DNA from: Glycomyces tritici
Lineage (GTDB): Bacteria; Actinomycetota; Actinomycetes; Mycobacteriales; Micromonosporaceae
Assembly: GCF_030403505.1 (NCBI RefSeq)
Contig: NZ_JAUEMJ010000002.1
Span: 1,054,554 to 1,118,553 of the forward strand
Reading direction: 5' to 3'
DNA length: 64,000 nucleotides
The position numbers and the translations under genes were made by a program. Below are positions 24,307-32,011 of this stretch, piece by piece. The first letter of the stretch is position 1, and each line of letters begins with the position of its first letter. The notes under the pieces are model-generated. The model searched no databases and was not told where the DNA came from. It saw only the letters and a program-made list of their open reading frames with translations.

Positions 24307-25323
24307 TCACCCGGTGTGGTGCACGATCGGGAGCGTCGGCTCGCGGCGCGAACACGTGGTGGCGACCGTCTCCGGCAGGTGCCCCACGACGAGCAGCATG
24401 ACCACGCTCTCGTGGCTCGGCAGGTCGATCACCGTTCGCAGCCGCCGGTCGGGGCGCCGTCCCACGGACCAGTTGAGGCAGCAGCTCCCCAGACCCAGGG
24501 CGTGGAAGGCGTGCACGAGCGACATCGCGAACATGCCGCCGTCCACCCAGACCTGGTTGCGTTCGTGCTCGAACACGAACGCGCGCAGATCGGTGGCGAC
24601 GACCAGCACGTGCGAGGCCGTGTGGCCGAAACCGGTGTTGCCGCCCTGGCAGGCCAGCACCTTGTCGGCCGCGGCGCCGCGGGGGAAGACGTGCACCCTC
24701 CACGCCTGCCGGTTCCAGCCCGAAGGCGAGTGCTGCGCGGCCTCCACCGCGGCGGCGATGTCCTCGGCGGCGACCGGTCGCTCGTCGAACCAGCGGATGC
24801 TGTGCCGGGAGGCGAAGAACGCGAGCGGGTCGGCGGGCGCCGCCTTCAGCAGCTCGTCGCGGGTGTAGGTGACCGTGGCGCCGTCGCCGAGGGCGGCACG
24901 GAGCCGGGTCTGGAGCGCCGCGGACTCGCGCTCGAGGTCCACCGCCCAGGCGGGGGCGCCCGCGGTCTGCGCGTCGTGCCAGGCGAAGTAGGTCCGCAGC
25001 GCTTCGCAGGCCGCCGACGCGGCGAACGAGTCGGGGCGTTCATCAAGGAGCAGGCGGGTGTTCGCGAGCAGGCGGGGCAGCACGGCCTCGCCGAACCACG
25101 GCCGGGGCCGGGCGCTGGCCAGCCCTTTCTCGATCCGGTGGGTGTCGATGACCACGAGCGATTCGAGGGTGCGGGCGCTGCGGGCCCGCAGCGCGCCCGA
25201 ATGGCGCAGGAACCGCGCCGCGTCGTACAGGTAGTCGGTGACGACGTCCCGTCCGCGGGCGAGGGCTCCGGCACGGGCGGGGACGGCGGGCACGCCGCCC
25301 AGGGTCGGCTCACGCATCGGCAT
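24307..25323 (-). CDS. Nitroreductase family flavoenzyme of the RiPP cluster
   Basis: A 338-residue protein. A helical N-terminal half (to about residue 160) includes the family-specific segment VIDTHRIEKGLA. The FMN-binding nitroreductase domain then starts at FFASRHSIRWFDERPVAAEDIAAAVEAAQHSPSGWNRQAWRVHVF. The SxRxF and PS..N.Q motifs contact FMN, and LGLGSCCLNWS and VMLLVVGHLPE complete the fold. GGGAG stands 7 nt before the ATG at 25323; an ATG six codons upstream is possible. It is the last gene of the operon, 21 nt after the amidohydrolase. It could reduce or desaturate a peptide or small intermediate, as related enzymes do for azolines and enones; the substrate here is unknown. Confidence 0.82.
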   Translation of the reverse strand: MPMREPTLGGVPAVPARAGALARGRDVVTDYLYDAARFLRHSGALRARSARTLESLVVIDTHRIEKGLASARPRPWFGEAVLPRLLANTRLLLDERPDSFAASAACEALRTYFAWHDAQTAGAPAWAVDLERESAALQTRLRAALGDGATVTYTRDELLKAAPADPLAFFASRHSIRWFDERPVAAEDIAAAVEAAQHSPSGWNRQAWRVHVFPRGAAADKVLACQGGNTGFGHTASHVLVVATDLRAFVFEHERNQVWVDGGMFAMSLVHAFHALGLGSCCLNWSVGRRPDRRLRTVIDLPSHESVVMLLVVGHLPETVATTCSRREPTLPIVHHTG

Positions 25324-25344
25324 TCGTTGTCTCCCTTGCATTGC

Positions 25345-26688
25345 TCATCGCAGGCGGCGCCCGTCCGGGGTTCCGAACCGTGCGCCTTCGCGGCTGTAGA
25401 CGAGGTTCCCGGCTCTGAAGGTGTGCTCCACGGCGCCGCGGAAGCGCCGGCCCTCGTAGGCCGACCAGCCGCACTTGGCGCCGACCGAGTCGGCGTCGAC
25501 GGTCCATTCGCGCTCGGGGTCGAAGACGACCAGGTCGGCGTCGCGGCCGGGCTCGACCGCGCCCTTGGTGCTGAGGCGGAACAGCCGCGCCGGCGTCTCG
25601 GCGAGGACCCGGACCGCGCACGCCAGCACGGCGGCGTCGCCCAGGTCGGGGGCGGCGGCCTGGACGGCGGCGACCGTGGCGGCCAGCAGCTCCTGGGTGC
25701 CGGGCAGTCCCGGCGGGGCGTCCGGGATCGGGCGGTCCTTCTCCTCGGCCGTGTGCGGGGCGTGGTCGCTGCCGACGGTGGCGGCCTGGCCGGTCAGGAC
25801 CGCGGCGCGCAGCCGCTCGCGGTCGGCCGCGTCCCTGATGGCCGGGCGCAGCCGCAGCCGGGTGCCGGCCTTGGCGGTGTCGGCGTCGGTGAAGGTCAGG
25901 TGATGGCCGGTGACCTCGAAGCTGATCGGCATCCGCTGCCCGGCCGCCGCGAGCAGATCCGCCTCCTCCTTGGTGGAGGCGTGCAGGATGTGGGTGCGGG
26001 TGCCGAACCGCTCGCACAGGCGGATCAGCCGCCAGACCGCGACGATCGCGCCCGTGCGGGGGCGGTGCGGTTCGTAGTCGGCGGCGCTCACCGGGTCCGG
26101 CCGCCAGGTGTCCAGGAGGTCGAACACGTCCTCGTCCTCGGCGTGGAACATGAGCGTCAGGTCGCGTTCCTTCGCGACCGCGAACAGGTCGGCGAGATCC
26201 TCGTCCCGCCGGACCACGTCGGGCGCGGTGTGGTGGCCGCTGAGGAAGACCTTCACCGAGGCCCCCGCGGGGAGGGCCCTGAGCCGGTGCGACTCCCCCG
26301 GGCCGACCCCGGTGTGGAAGGCGTAGTCGACGAGGCTGCGGCCGTCGATCAGGCGCTGCTTGGCGTCGGCGTCGGCGGGCGTGCGCAGCGGCGGGCGGGT
26401 GTTGGGCATGTCGAGGACCGTCGTCACGCCGCCGGCGACGGCGGCGCGGGAGCCGTGGCTCCAGTCCTCCTTCCAGTCCAGGCCCGGCTGGCGGAAGTGG
26501 ACGTGGGAGTCGATCAGTCCGGGCAGGACGAACCCGCCCGCGACGTCCACCGTGCGGGCGCCGGTCGCGCGCCGCCCGGGGTCCAGGAGCGCGGCGATGC
26601 GGCCTTCGGCGACCGCCACGTCGCAGCGGCGTGCGCCGCCCGCGCCGATGACGGTGCCCCCGTGCAGGACCAGGTCGTATTCGCTCAA
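25345..26688 (-). CDS. Dihydroorotase-like cyclic amidohydrolase of the RiPP cluster
   Basis: A 447-residue metal-dependent amidohydrolase of the dihydroorotase/allantoinase/hydantoinase group. All metal ligands are visible: HxH in GLIDSHVHFRQPG, the carboxylatable lysine in SVKVFLSGHH, histidines in LMFHAEDED and HILHAST, and the catalytic Asp in ATVGSDHAPHTAEEKD. The TTG start overlaps the preceding stop (TTGA). Family members open or close cyclic amides such as dihydroorotate, hydantoins and allantoin. No pyrimidine gene is near, so I infer that it acts on a cyclic amide, imide or ureide made in this pathway, for example from an aspartyl residue. That is speculation. Confidence 0.85.
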   Translation of the reverse strand: MSEYDLVLHGGTVIGAGGARRCDVAVAEGRIAALLDPGRRATGARTVDVAGGFVLPGLIDSHVHFRQPGLDWKEDWSHGSRAAVAGGVTTVLDMPNTRPPLRTPADADAKQRLIDGRSLVDYAFHTGVGPGESHRLRALPAGASVKVFLSGHHTAPDVVRRDEDLADLFAVAKERDLTLMFHAEDEDVFDLLDTWRPDPVSAADYEPHRPRTGAIVAVWRLIRLCERFGTRTHILHASTKEEADLLAAAGQRMPISFEVTGHHLTFTDADTAKAGTRLRLRPAIRDAADRERLRAAVLTGQAATVGSDHAPHTAEEKDRPIPDAPPGLPGTQELLAATVAAVQAAAPDLGDAAVLACAVRVLAETPARLFRLSTKGAVEPGRDADLVVFDPEREWTVDADSVGAKCGWSAYEGRRFRGAVEHTFRAGNLVYSREGARFGTPDGRRLR

Positions 26689-27704
26689 GGGGTGCGCTCC
26701 GAGACGGTCAGGGCCGCCAGCGGCCGGTCGGGTCCACTGTGGATGGGAATGTCCACGAGGTCGATGAGGCGCACGGCCTTGTTCCCGATGCCCACACCGA
26801 GCAGGCGGCCGTGCGCGACGACCGCGGTCGCGCTCGTCGCGCCGCCGGGGGTGAGGATCGTCAGCTCGCCGTCCCGGGGGCCGCCGCGCAGTCGGCGGGA
26901 GGGGACCGTGCCGGGGATCGCGCACGCGGCGGCGAGGCTGATGGCGCCGGTGAGGGCGAGGGTCGGGTGCCAGGAGGGGACCGAGATCGCGCGGGCGGCC
27001 ACCGCGCCGTCCGGTCCCGGGGCGACGGCGGCGATCTTGGGGAACGTCCCCGGGCGCCATCCGAGGCGCCGCTCGGCGGCGTCCCTGATCGCGGCCATGC
27101 GGCGGTACAGGTCGTCGCCCGCGGTGAAGAGCGCCGCCGCGGAGTCGGCGCCGAGGCGGGCGGCGTCGACGAAGACGTAGGGGTTGCCCGCGTCCACCCC
27201 CGAGACCTCGGCCCGGCCGCCGGGGACGTCGAGCATGGTGGACGGCTCATCGAAGAGCGTGAGCGCCCGGAGCGGCTTCGGGGCGGCGGCGGTGAAGCGG
27301 ACGGCGTAGGTCGCCGCGCCGGCGCCGCGGCCGGAGGGCTCGCAGTGCACGATGTCGCCGTTGCCGCGCACCGCGACCCGGACCGCCGCACCGGCGTCGG
27401 TCCAGCCGAGCGCCTCGGCTCCCAGGACCGCCGCGAGGATCGAGTGGCCGCAGGTGCCCCGGAGTTCGAAGGCGTCGCGCGCGCCGGGCACCACCTGGAC
27501 GAAGCGGTAGTCGAGTTCGTTGCGTCCCTTGGGTTCGGCGAGCGCGAGTTTGAGCACGGGGCCGAGTCCCGCACCGCGCATCCACCGGCGGACCTCCGCG
27601 AGCCACGAAAGGAGCCCGCCGGCCTCTGGCGGGGCGGCGGCCAGGGGCAGGACCGCGGTCGGGCAGGGGCTTCCCTCGGCCTGGACGATGGCGGCGCGGA
27701 TCAT
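26685..27704 (-). CDS. PrpF-like isomerase (DAP-epimerase fold) of the RiPP cluster
   Basis: A 339-residue protein of the PrpF/AcnD-accessory family, a diaminopimelate-epimerase-like fold. Family blocks seen are GTCGHSILAAVLGAEALG, VSGVDAGNPYVFVDAARLGA, FPKIAAVAPGPDG and VPSWHPTLALTGAISLAAACAIPGTV. The usual N-terminal motif MRGGTSKG is not recognisable; the N terminus reads MIRAAIVQAEGSPCPTAVLPL. The first cysteine of an epimerase pair may be in GTCGH. Such enzymes isomerise double bonds next to carboxylates by proton transfer. It overlaps both neighbours by 4 nt (ATGA at its start, TTGA at its end). A catabolic citrate or tricarballylate role is unlikely in this context. Confidence 0.8.
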   Translation of the reverse strand: MIRAAIVQAEGSPCPTAVLPLAAAPPEAGGLLSWLAEVRRWMRGAGLGPVLKLALAEPKGRNELDYRFVQVVPGARDAFELRGTCGHSILAAVLGAEALGWTDAGAAVRVAVRGNGDIVHCEPSGRGAGAATYAVRFTAAAPKPLRALTLFDEPSTMLDVPGGRAEVSGVDAGNPYVFVDAARLGADSAAALFTAGDDLYRRMAAIRDAAERRLGWRPGTFPKIAAVAPGPDGAVAARAISVPSWHPTLALTGAISLAAACAIPGTVPSRRLRGGPRDGELTILTPGGATSATAVVAHGRLLGVGIGNKAVRLIDLVDIPIHSGPDRPLAALTVSERTP

Positions 27705-29467
27705 CGCGGGCCCCCTTCGGCGAGCGAGTCGAGCCAGAGCCGGTACACGGCCAGCGCCCACAGGGCGAGTGCGGTGTCGGGCGCGGCCCGGTCCTCGACC
27801 GAGTCGACGAGGCGGCGGACGGCGGTGGCGTCGAGGAGGCCTCCGGCGGTCGCGTCCCCCGAGAGCAGGACTTCGCGCAGGTGCTTCCCGAGGGCGGTGC
27901 CGCGTCCGGTCATCGCCGCGATCGGGAGCGTGAACGGCTGCTTGGGGCGGCCCAGGACGCTGTGCGGCAGGAACGGTGCCGCGGCGGCGTAGAGGGCGGG
28001 TTTCGCGGCGGCGCCGGTCGGCTGGAGGGGGCCGGGGAGGTTCGCGGCGAGCGCGCGGATCGACTTCTGGCAGAAGGGGACGCGGACTTCGACGGCCGCG
28101 GCCATGCTGAGGTGGTCGACGCGGCGCAGGTGGTAGGCGTCCAGCCGGGTGCCCACTTCGAGGCCGCGCACCCGCTCCCACCGGGAGCCTCCGGCCGCGG
28201 CGAGCCGGTCGATGAGGCGGTCGCGTTCGGTGCCGTTGCGGGAGAGGAACGCCCGGTAGTCGCCGCTGTAGAGCGTGTGGCGCAGTGCCGGGGGCACCGC
28301 GGCGAGCGCGTCGACGTACCCGGGTATCCAGTCCGGGGCGGCGAGGGCGGCCCGGATGCGGTCGTAACCGCCGAACGCCTCGTCGGCGCCGTCGCCGCTG
28401 ACGGTGACCTTGTACCCGGCGTCGCGGATCGCCTCGAACAGGACCAGGGAGCTGACGGTGATCGGGTCGGCGTTCGGCTGCCCCAGTCGGGCGACGACCT
28501 GCGGCAGGCGGGCGCCGATGTCGGCCGGGTCGAGGAGCACGTCGTGCAGGCGGGCGCCGCTGCGGGCGGCGACCTCGGCCGCGTACCGGTGCTCGTCGAA
28601 GGGCCAGTCGCCGTCGTAGCGGATGTGGAAGGCGTCGACCCCGTCGCGGCCCGCGGCCATCAGCGCGGTGACCAGGCTCGAATCGAGTCCGCCGGAGCAG
28701 ATCACGGAGACCGGGACGTCGGCCCTGGCCAGCCTGCCCACTTCCCGTTCGAGCGCGTCGCGGAGCAGGGCGGCGTACGCGGCCGGGTCCTCGGCACCGG
28801 CCAGCGGTGCGGGCCCGGACCGGTCGATCCGGCGCGGCGCACCGCCGCCGTACACCACTGTGGACCCGGGGGCGATCGCCTTGACGCCGGCGAGGACCGT
28901 GTCTTCACCGAAGGGGGCCTTGGTGGTCAGGTACGCGTCCAGCCCCCCGGGGGTCGGGACCGCCGCGAACCCGGGGAAGGCCCGCATCGCCGGGAGCTCG
29001 GAGGCGAAGCAGACGCCGCCCGAGGCGGGACCCCAGGTGTAGAGGGGTTTCATGCCGGCGTCATCGGTGCACAGGACCAGCGTCGGGCGCTCGCGCGCGT
29101 CGACGACGGCGATCGCGAACATGCCGTCGAGGCGTTCGGCGAAGCCCGGCCCGTACCGGTGGTACAGGGCGGGGATGATCGAGCCGTCGCAGCGGTCGGC
29201 AAACCGGTACCCGAAGCCGCGCAGCTCCTCGCGCAGCAGGTCGTGGTTGTAGATCTCGCCGTTGAAGACGGCGGTGATGCCGTCCAGTTCGTACGGCTGC
29301 GCGCCTCCGGCGGGGTCCATGACCGCGAGGCGGGTCGCGCCCAGGCCCCAGTCCGGGCCATGGCGCCACCCGGCGCCGTCGGGGCCGCCGTGCCGCAGCG
29401 CGCCGGCCAGTTCCGGCAGGGTCGCAGGGTCGATGTCGGCTTCGAAGTATCCAAAGACTCGGCACAC
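27701..29467 (-). CDS. Asparagine-synthetase-like glutamine amidotransferase of the RiPP cluster
   Basis: A 588-residue AsnB homologue. The glutaminase domain begins with the nucleophile Cys2 (V/M-CRVFGYF) and has LRHGGPDGAGW, FNGEIYNHDLLREEL and DDAGMKPLYTW. The ATP-pyrophosphatase domain has the PP-loop SVICSGGLDSSLV and SGDGADEAFGGYDR. Both active sites look intact, so ammonia or a peptide amine could be ligated to an adenylated carboxylate. The GTG start has AGGAGG 7 nt upstream and lies 14 nt after the MFS stop. In lasso-peptide systems homologues close a ring on Asp or Glu; here side-chain amidation of Asp or Glu in the precursor repeats is possible. A plain housekeeping AsnB is unlikely given the overlaps. 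Confidence 0.88.
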   Translation of the reverse strand: MCRVFGYFEADIDPATLPELAGALRHGGPDGAGWRHGPDWGLGATRLAVMDPAGGAQPYELDGITAVFNGEIYNHDLLREELRGFGYRFADRCDGSIIPALYHRYGPGFAERLDGMFAIAVVDARERPTLVLCTDDAGMKPLYTWGPASGGVCFASELPAMRAFPGFAAVPTPGGLDAYLTTKAPFGEDTVLAGVKAIAPGSTVVYGGGAPRRIDRSGPAPLAGAEDPAAYAALLRDALEREVGRLARADVPVSVICSGGLDSSLVTALMAAGRDGVDAFHIRYDGDWPFDEHRYAAEVAARSGARLHDVLLDPADIGARLPQVVARLGQPNADPITVSSLVLFEAIRDAGYKVTVSGDGADEAFGGYDRIRAALAAPDWIPGYVDALAAVPPALRHTLYSGDYRAFLSRNGTERDRLIDRLAAAGGSRWERVRGLEVGTRLDAYHLRRVDHLSMAAAVEVRVPFCQKSIRALAANLPGPLQPTGAAAKPALYAAAAPFLPHSVLGRPKQPFTLPIAAMTGRGTALGKHLREVLLSGDATAGGLLDATAVRRLVDSVEDRAAPDTALALWALAVYRLWLDSLAEGGPR

Positions 29468-29481
29468 GGCCGACCTCCTCA

Positions 29482-30747
29482 CTAGCGGGTGACCGGCTCC
29501 GCTCGCTGTGCGTCCATGTAGGCGGTGCCAGCGCTGCGCCCGGCCGTGAGCCACCAGGCCACGCCGATCGCAGCCGAGATCAGGCCCGCGGCGACGCCGA
29601 GCCCGACGAGGCTCACCGCGGCCAGGGCCGCGCCCAGGGCCGCCAGCGAGATCCTCGCCATCGCGTTGTAGGTGGTGATGTGGACGGAGGTGACGCGGCC
29701 CCGGAACTCCTTCGGCACGGTCTCCAGCAGGATCGTGGTGTCCAGGGCGATGATGTAGCCGCTGGCCACCCGCATCACCATGAGGCAGGCGACGGCCCCG
29801 ATCAGGTTGGGGGCGAGGAAGAACGCGGCCCACCCCAGGCCCTGCACCACATAGCACAGGCCCCAGGCCGAAAGGTGCGCCGAGCGGCGCAGCCGCCCCG
29901 CGAGCACGGTCGCGCCCAGCACGGCGAGGCCGTCGCAGCAGAAGACGACCGCGACGGCAACCGAGTTCCCGCCGAGGTCTTCCACGATGTGGCCGTTGAT
30001 CATCACCGTGTAGCCACCGCCGATGAAGCCCCACGCGATCCCGATCCAGATCACCGACTGCGCCAGCGGGTACCGCCGCGTCGCCCCGAACCCCGCCCGC
30101 AGGTCCGCGGCGAAGCCCCGCAGGTGCGCGCCGAGCCGCTCCGGCTTCGGCCGCCCCGCCGCGACCGGCTCGGGGGCCCGCACGCGGAGCAGCTGGACCA
30201 GGCCGAGGGCGAGCAGGCCCGCGACCGCCAGCATCGCGACGGCGGGCGACCAGATCGAGACGACTCCGGCGCCGACCGCGCCGACGATGGTCATGATGCC
30301 GTTGAGCGAGCCGATCGCCGCGTTCGCCTTCTGCCGCAGATCCTCGCCGACGACACCGTAGAGCCACTGCTGACGCGCGGGCGGCCACAGGGCCGTCGCC
30401 GTGCCCTGCAAGGCGAAGCAGAGCGCGAGCGCGACGAGGCCGCCGCGCTGGGCGCTGGCGGCGGCGCCGACCACGGCGGCGATCTGCACCGCCGCGCCGG
30501 TCAGCGCCAGCTTCCTGACGGAGAGCTTGTCGGCGGCCAGACCGGCGATGGGCATCAGCAGCAGCGCCGGGAGCGCACCGGTCAACTGCACCGCCGCCAG
30601 CGCCGCCGTGTCGGCGACGGACAGCACGTGCAGCGCGACGGTGATGTGCAGCATCCAGAACGCCGCGGAGAAGCACGCGCTCGCGTACCACAGCCTCCTG
30701 GCGTCGAGGTTTCGGAACAGGCTCGGATCGGGAGTAACCGCAGGCAC
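29482..30747 (-). CDS. MFS transporter, probable exporter of the RiPP product
   Basis: A 421-residue major facilitator of the enterobactin-exporter (EntS/MFS_3) type with twelve hydrophobic helices. Segments include FSAAFWMLHITVALHVL, QLTGALPALLLMPIAGLAADKLSVRKLAL, TALWPPARQQWLYGVVGEDLRQKANAAIGS and KEFRGRVTSVH. The GTG start at 30747 has GAGAGAG 5 nt upstream. It is the first gene after the precursor, separated by 83 nt that hold a long hairpin. It probably exports the small product or confers self-resistance; there is no ABC transporter in the cluster. Confidence 0.83.
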   Translation of the reverse strand: MPAVTPDPSLFRNLDARRLWYASACFSAAFWMLHITVALHVLSVADTAALAAVQLTGALPALLLMPIAGLAADKLSVRKLALTGAAVQIAAVVGAAASAQRGGLVALALCFALQGTATALWPPARQQWLYGVVGEDLRQKANAAIGSLNGIMTIVGAVGAGVVSIWSPAVAMLAVAGLLALGLVQLLRVRAPEPVAAGRPKPERLGAHLRGFAADLRAGFGATRRYPLAQSVIWIGIAWGFIGGGYTVMINGHIVEDLGGNSVAVAVVFCCDGLAVLGATVLAGRLRRSAHLSAWGLCYVVQGLGWAAFFLAPNLIGAVACLMVMRVASGYIIALDTTILLETVPKEFRGRVTSVHITTYNAMARISLAALGAALAAVSLVGLGVAAGLISAAIGVAWWLTAGRSAGTAYMDAQRAEPVTR

Positions 30748-30768
30748 CGGCGCTCTCTCATGGGTTTG

Positions 30769-30800
30769 CGCCTCGCCGGCCCGTGCGGGCCGGCGAGGCG
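30769..30800 (-). terminator. Perfect 14-bp hairpin between precursor and downstream genes
   Basis: The stem 30769-30782 pairs with 30787-30800 around a 4-nt loop, all GC-rich, with no T-tract after it. It lies in the 83-nt gap after the precursor stop. Such hairpins after RiPP precursor genes act as partial terminators or RNA stabilisers, so precursor mRNA exceeds enzyme mRNA. That role is inferred. Confidence 0.7.
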
Positions 30801-30830
30801 GACTTGGCGGTAGGGAGCCGTCCGGGGCCG

Positions 30831-31148
30831 CTAGGCGGCGACCAGCTCGGCTTCCTTACCGGCGGACGAAGCGTCCTTCATGACGATCGTGCCGGGACCA
30901 AAGGTCCGGTCCTTACCGGCGGACGACGCGTCCTTCATGACGATCGTCCCCGGACCGAACGACCGGTCCTTACCGGCAGACGACGCGTCCTTCATGACGA
31001 TCGTGCCGGGCCCGAACGTCCGGTCCTTACCGGCGGACGACGCGTCCTTCATGACGATCGTCCCCGGACCGAACGACCGGTCCTTACCGGCAGACGACGC
31101 GTCCTTCATGACGATCGTCCCCGGACCGTACGACTTGGCGTTGCTCAT
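30831..31148 (-). CDS. Repetitive multi-core RiPP precursor peptide
   Basis: A 105-residue peptide: a five-residue start (MSNAK), four 19-residue units and a fifth that ends differently (GKEAELVAA). The consensus unit is SFGPGTIVMKDASSAGKDR; position 1 alternates S/T, and position 2 is Tyr in unit 1 and Phe elsewhere. There is no cysteine, no histidine, and no long leader. At DNA level the unit is 57 bp; units 2 and 4 are identical, showing recent block duplication. AGGAAAGGAAGTG precedes the ATG at 31148. It directly follows the MNIO and partner genes by 29 nt. Invariant GPG, KD and GK(D/E) positions suggest recognition and modification of each unit. The precursor role is inferred from context and repeat structure. 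Confidence 0.85.
   Translation of the reverse strand: MSNAKSYGPGTIVMKDASSAGKDRSFGPGTIVMKDASSAGKDRTFGPGTIVMKDASSAGKDRSFGPGTIVMKDASSAGKDRTFGPGTIVMKDASSAGKEAELVAA
30858..31142 (-). repeat. Five 57-bp in-frame tandem repeats inside the precursor gene
   Basis: The period is exactly 57 bp, equal to 19 codons. Adjacent copies differ at only a few positions, alternating in two sequence variants (GCAGACGACGC versus GCGGACGACGC), and copies 2 and 4 are identical over the full unit. Copy number could change by slippage or unequal recombination without shifting the frame. Confidence 0.92.
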
Positions 31149-31177
31149 CGCGTTCACTTCCTTTCCTGTGTTCGTTG

Positions 31178-32011
31178 CTAACGGGTGTATTCCGCTACGG
31201 ACTCGGCCGGCACCTCGAGGTGCACGACCTTGTCGGCGTAGAGGTCGGAGAGTCCCGCCAGGATCTGGGCGTAGGACCATTCGGGAAGGCGCTCCCCCAG
31301 TTCGAGCGCGCTGGCGGGCCCCTCGGCGAGAGCGGCCACCAGCGGCTCCTCGTCGAGCGGGAACAGCCGCGACCGCTTGTGCTGGCGCCAGTCGCGCTGG
31401 ATCAGCACCCGGGTCCGCTTGGGCGCCAGCCCTTCGCGGTACCGCGGGTCGTCGAGGAGCCGGAGCACGTCGTGCCGGTAGACGCGCACTTCGAAGGGCC
31501 GGCGCAAGGAGGCCCTGAACGTGGGGGCGACCGCTTTCAATCCGGCGGGGTCCGTAGTGGAGCCCTCCGGGAGCGCCTTCGGCGTGTCGGCCACCTTGGT
31601 GATGCTCGCGCACAGCCGCGCGAGATCGATCAGGTACTCGGGCAGGCCGTTGCGGACGATGAAGTCCGTCGCGAACGTCTCGAACCGGCGGGTCTCGGCG
31701 AACCGCTGCCACCACCCGGCACTGTAGACGCGGTCGTACTCGAGGTAGAGCCGGTCGTAGTCGACGTACAGGCGGAGCTCGTCGATGAGGGCCCCGAACA
31801 CGGTGTACGTGCGCCCCGCCCGCTGGTCGCGGACGCTGGTCGCCGCGTGCTCGTACTGGTCCAGGTCGACCGCCGCGATCATGGCGACCTCGGCATCGTC
31901 GAGCCCGAGCTCCTGCTGGAACCTGGCCACGCCCTCGGCGCGGCACTGCTCGCGGAACTCCGGCTCGCGCAGGAAGCGGGTCATGAAGACCTGTGTGGCT
32001 CTGAGGGTCAC
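31178..32011 (-). CDS. Candidate MNIO partner / substrate-recognition protein
   Basis: A 277-residue protein with no clear catalytic motif. The N-terminal 45 residues (FMTRFLREPEFREQCRAEGVARFQQELGLDDAEVAMIAAVDLDQYE) are a helical segment like those of proteins that accompany DUF692 enzymes. The middle is rich in Tyr/Asp/Arg (DELRLYVDYDRLYLEYDRVYSAGWWQRFAETRRFETFATDFIVRNGLPEYLIDLARL). The last 80 residues look like a small winged helix that could bind the precursor. The GTG start overlaps the MNIO stop (GTGA) and the precursor follows 29 nt later. Known MNIOs need a partner (MbnC, TglI and similar); this gene has that position. It shows no sequence motif proving the role. Confidence 0.7.
   Translation of the reverse strand: MTLRATQVFMTRFLREPEFREQCRAEGVARFQQELGLDDAEVAMIAAVDLDQYEHAATSVRDQRAGRTYTVFGALIDELRLYVDYDRLYLEYDRVYSAGWWQRFAETRRFETFATDFIVRNGLPEYLIDLARLCASITKVADTPKALPEGSTTDPAGLKAVAPTFRASLRRPFEVRVYRHDVLRLLDDPRYREGLAPKRTRVLIQRDWRQHKRSRLFPLDEEPLVAALAEGPASALELGERLPEWSYAQILAGLSDLYADKVVHLEVPAESVAEYTR

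Noticed and set aside
27701..29467. Lasso peptide cluster based on the AsnB-like cyclase
   Set aside because: No transglutaminase-like B protein, no PqqD-like recognition protein and no lasso-type leader/core; the precursor is a tandem-repeat peptide.
30769..30800. Strong Rho-independent terminator ending the cluster at the precursor
   Set aside because: No T-tract follows, and the MFS and AsnB genes continue in the same direction with tight spacing, so partial termination is more likely.
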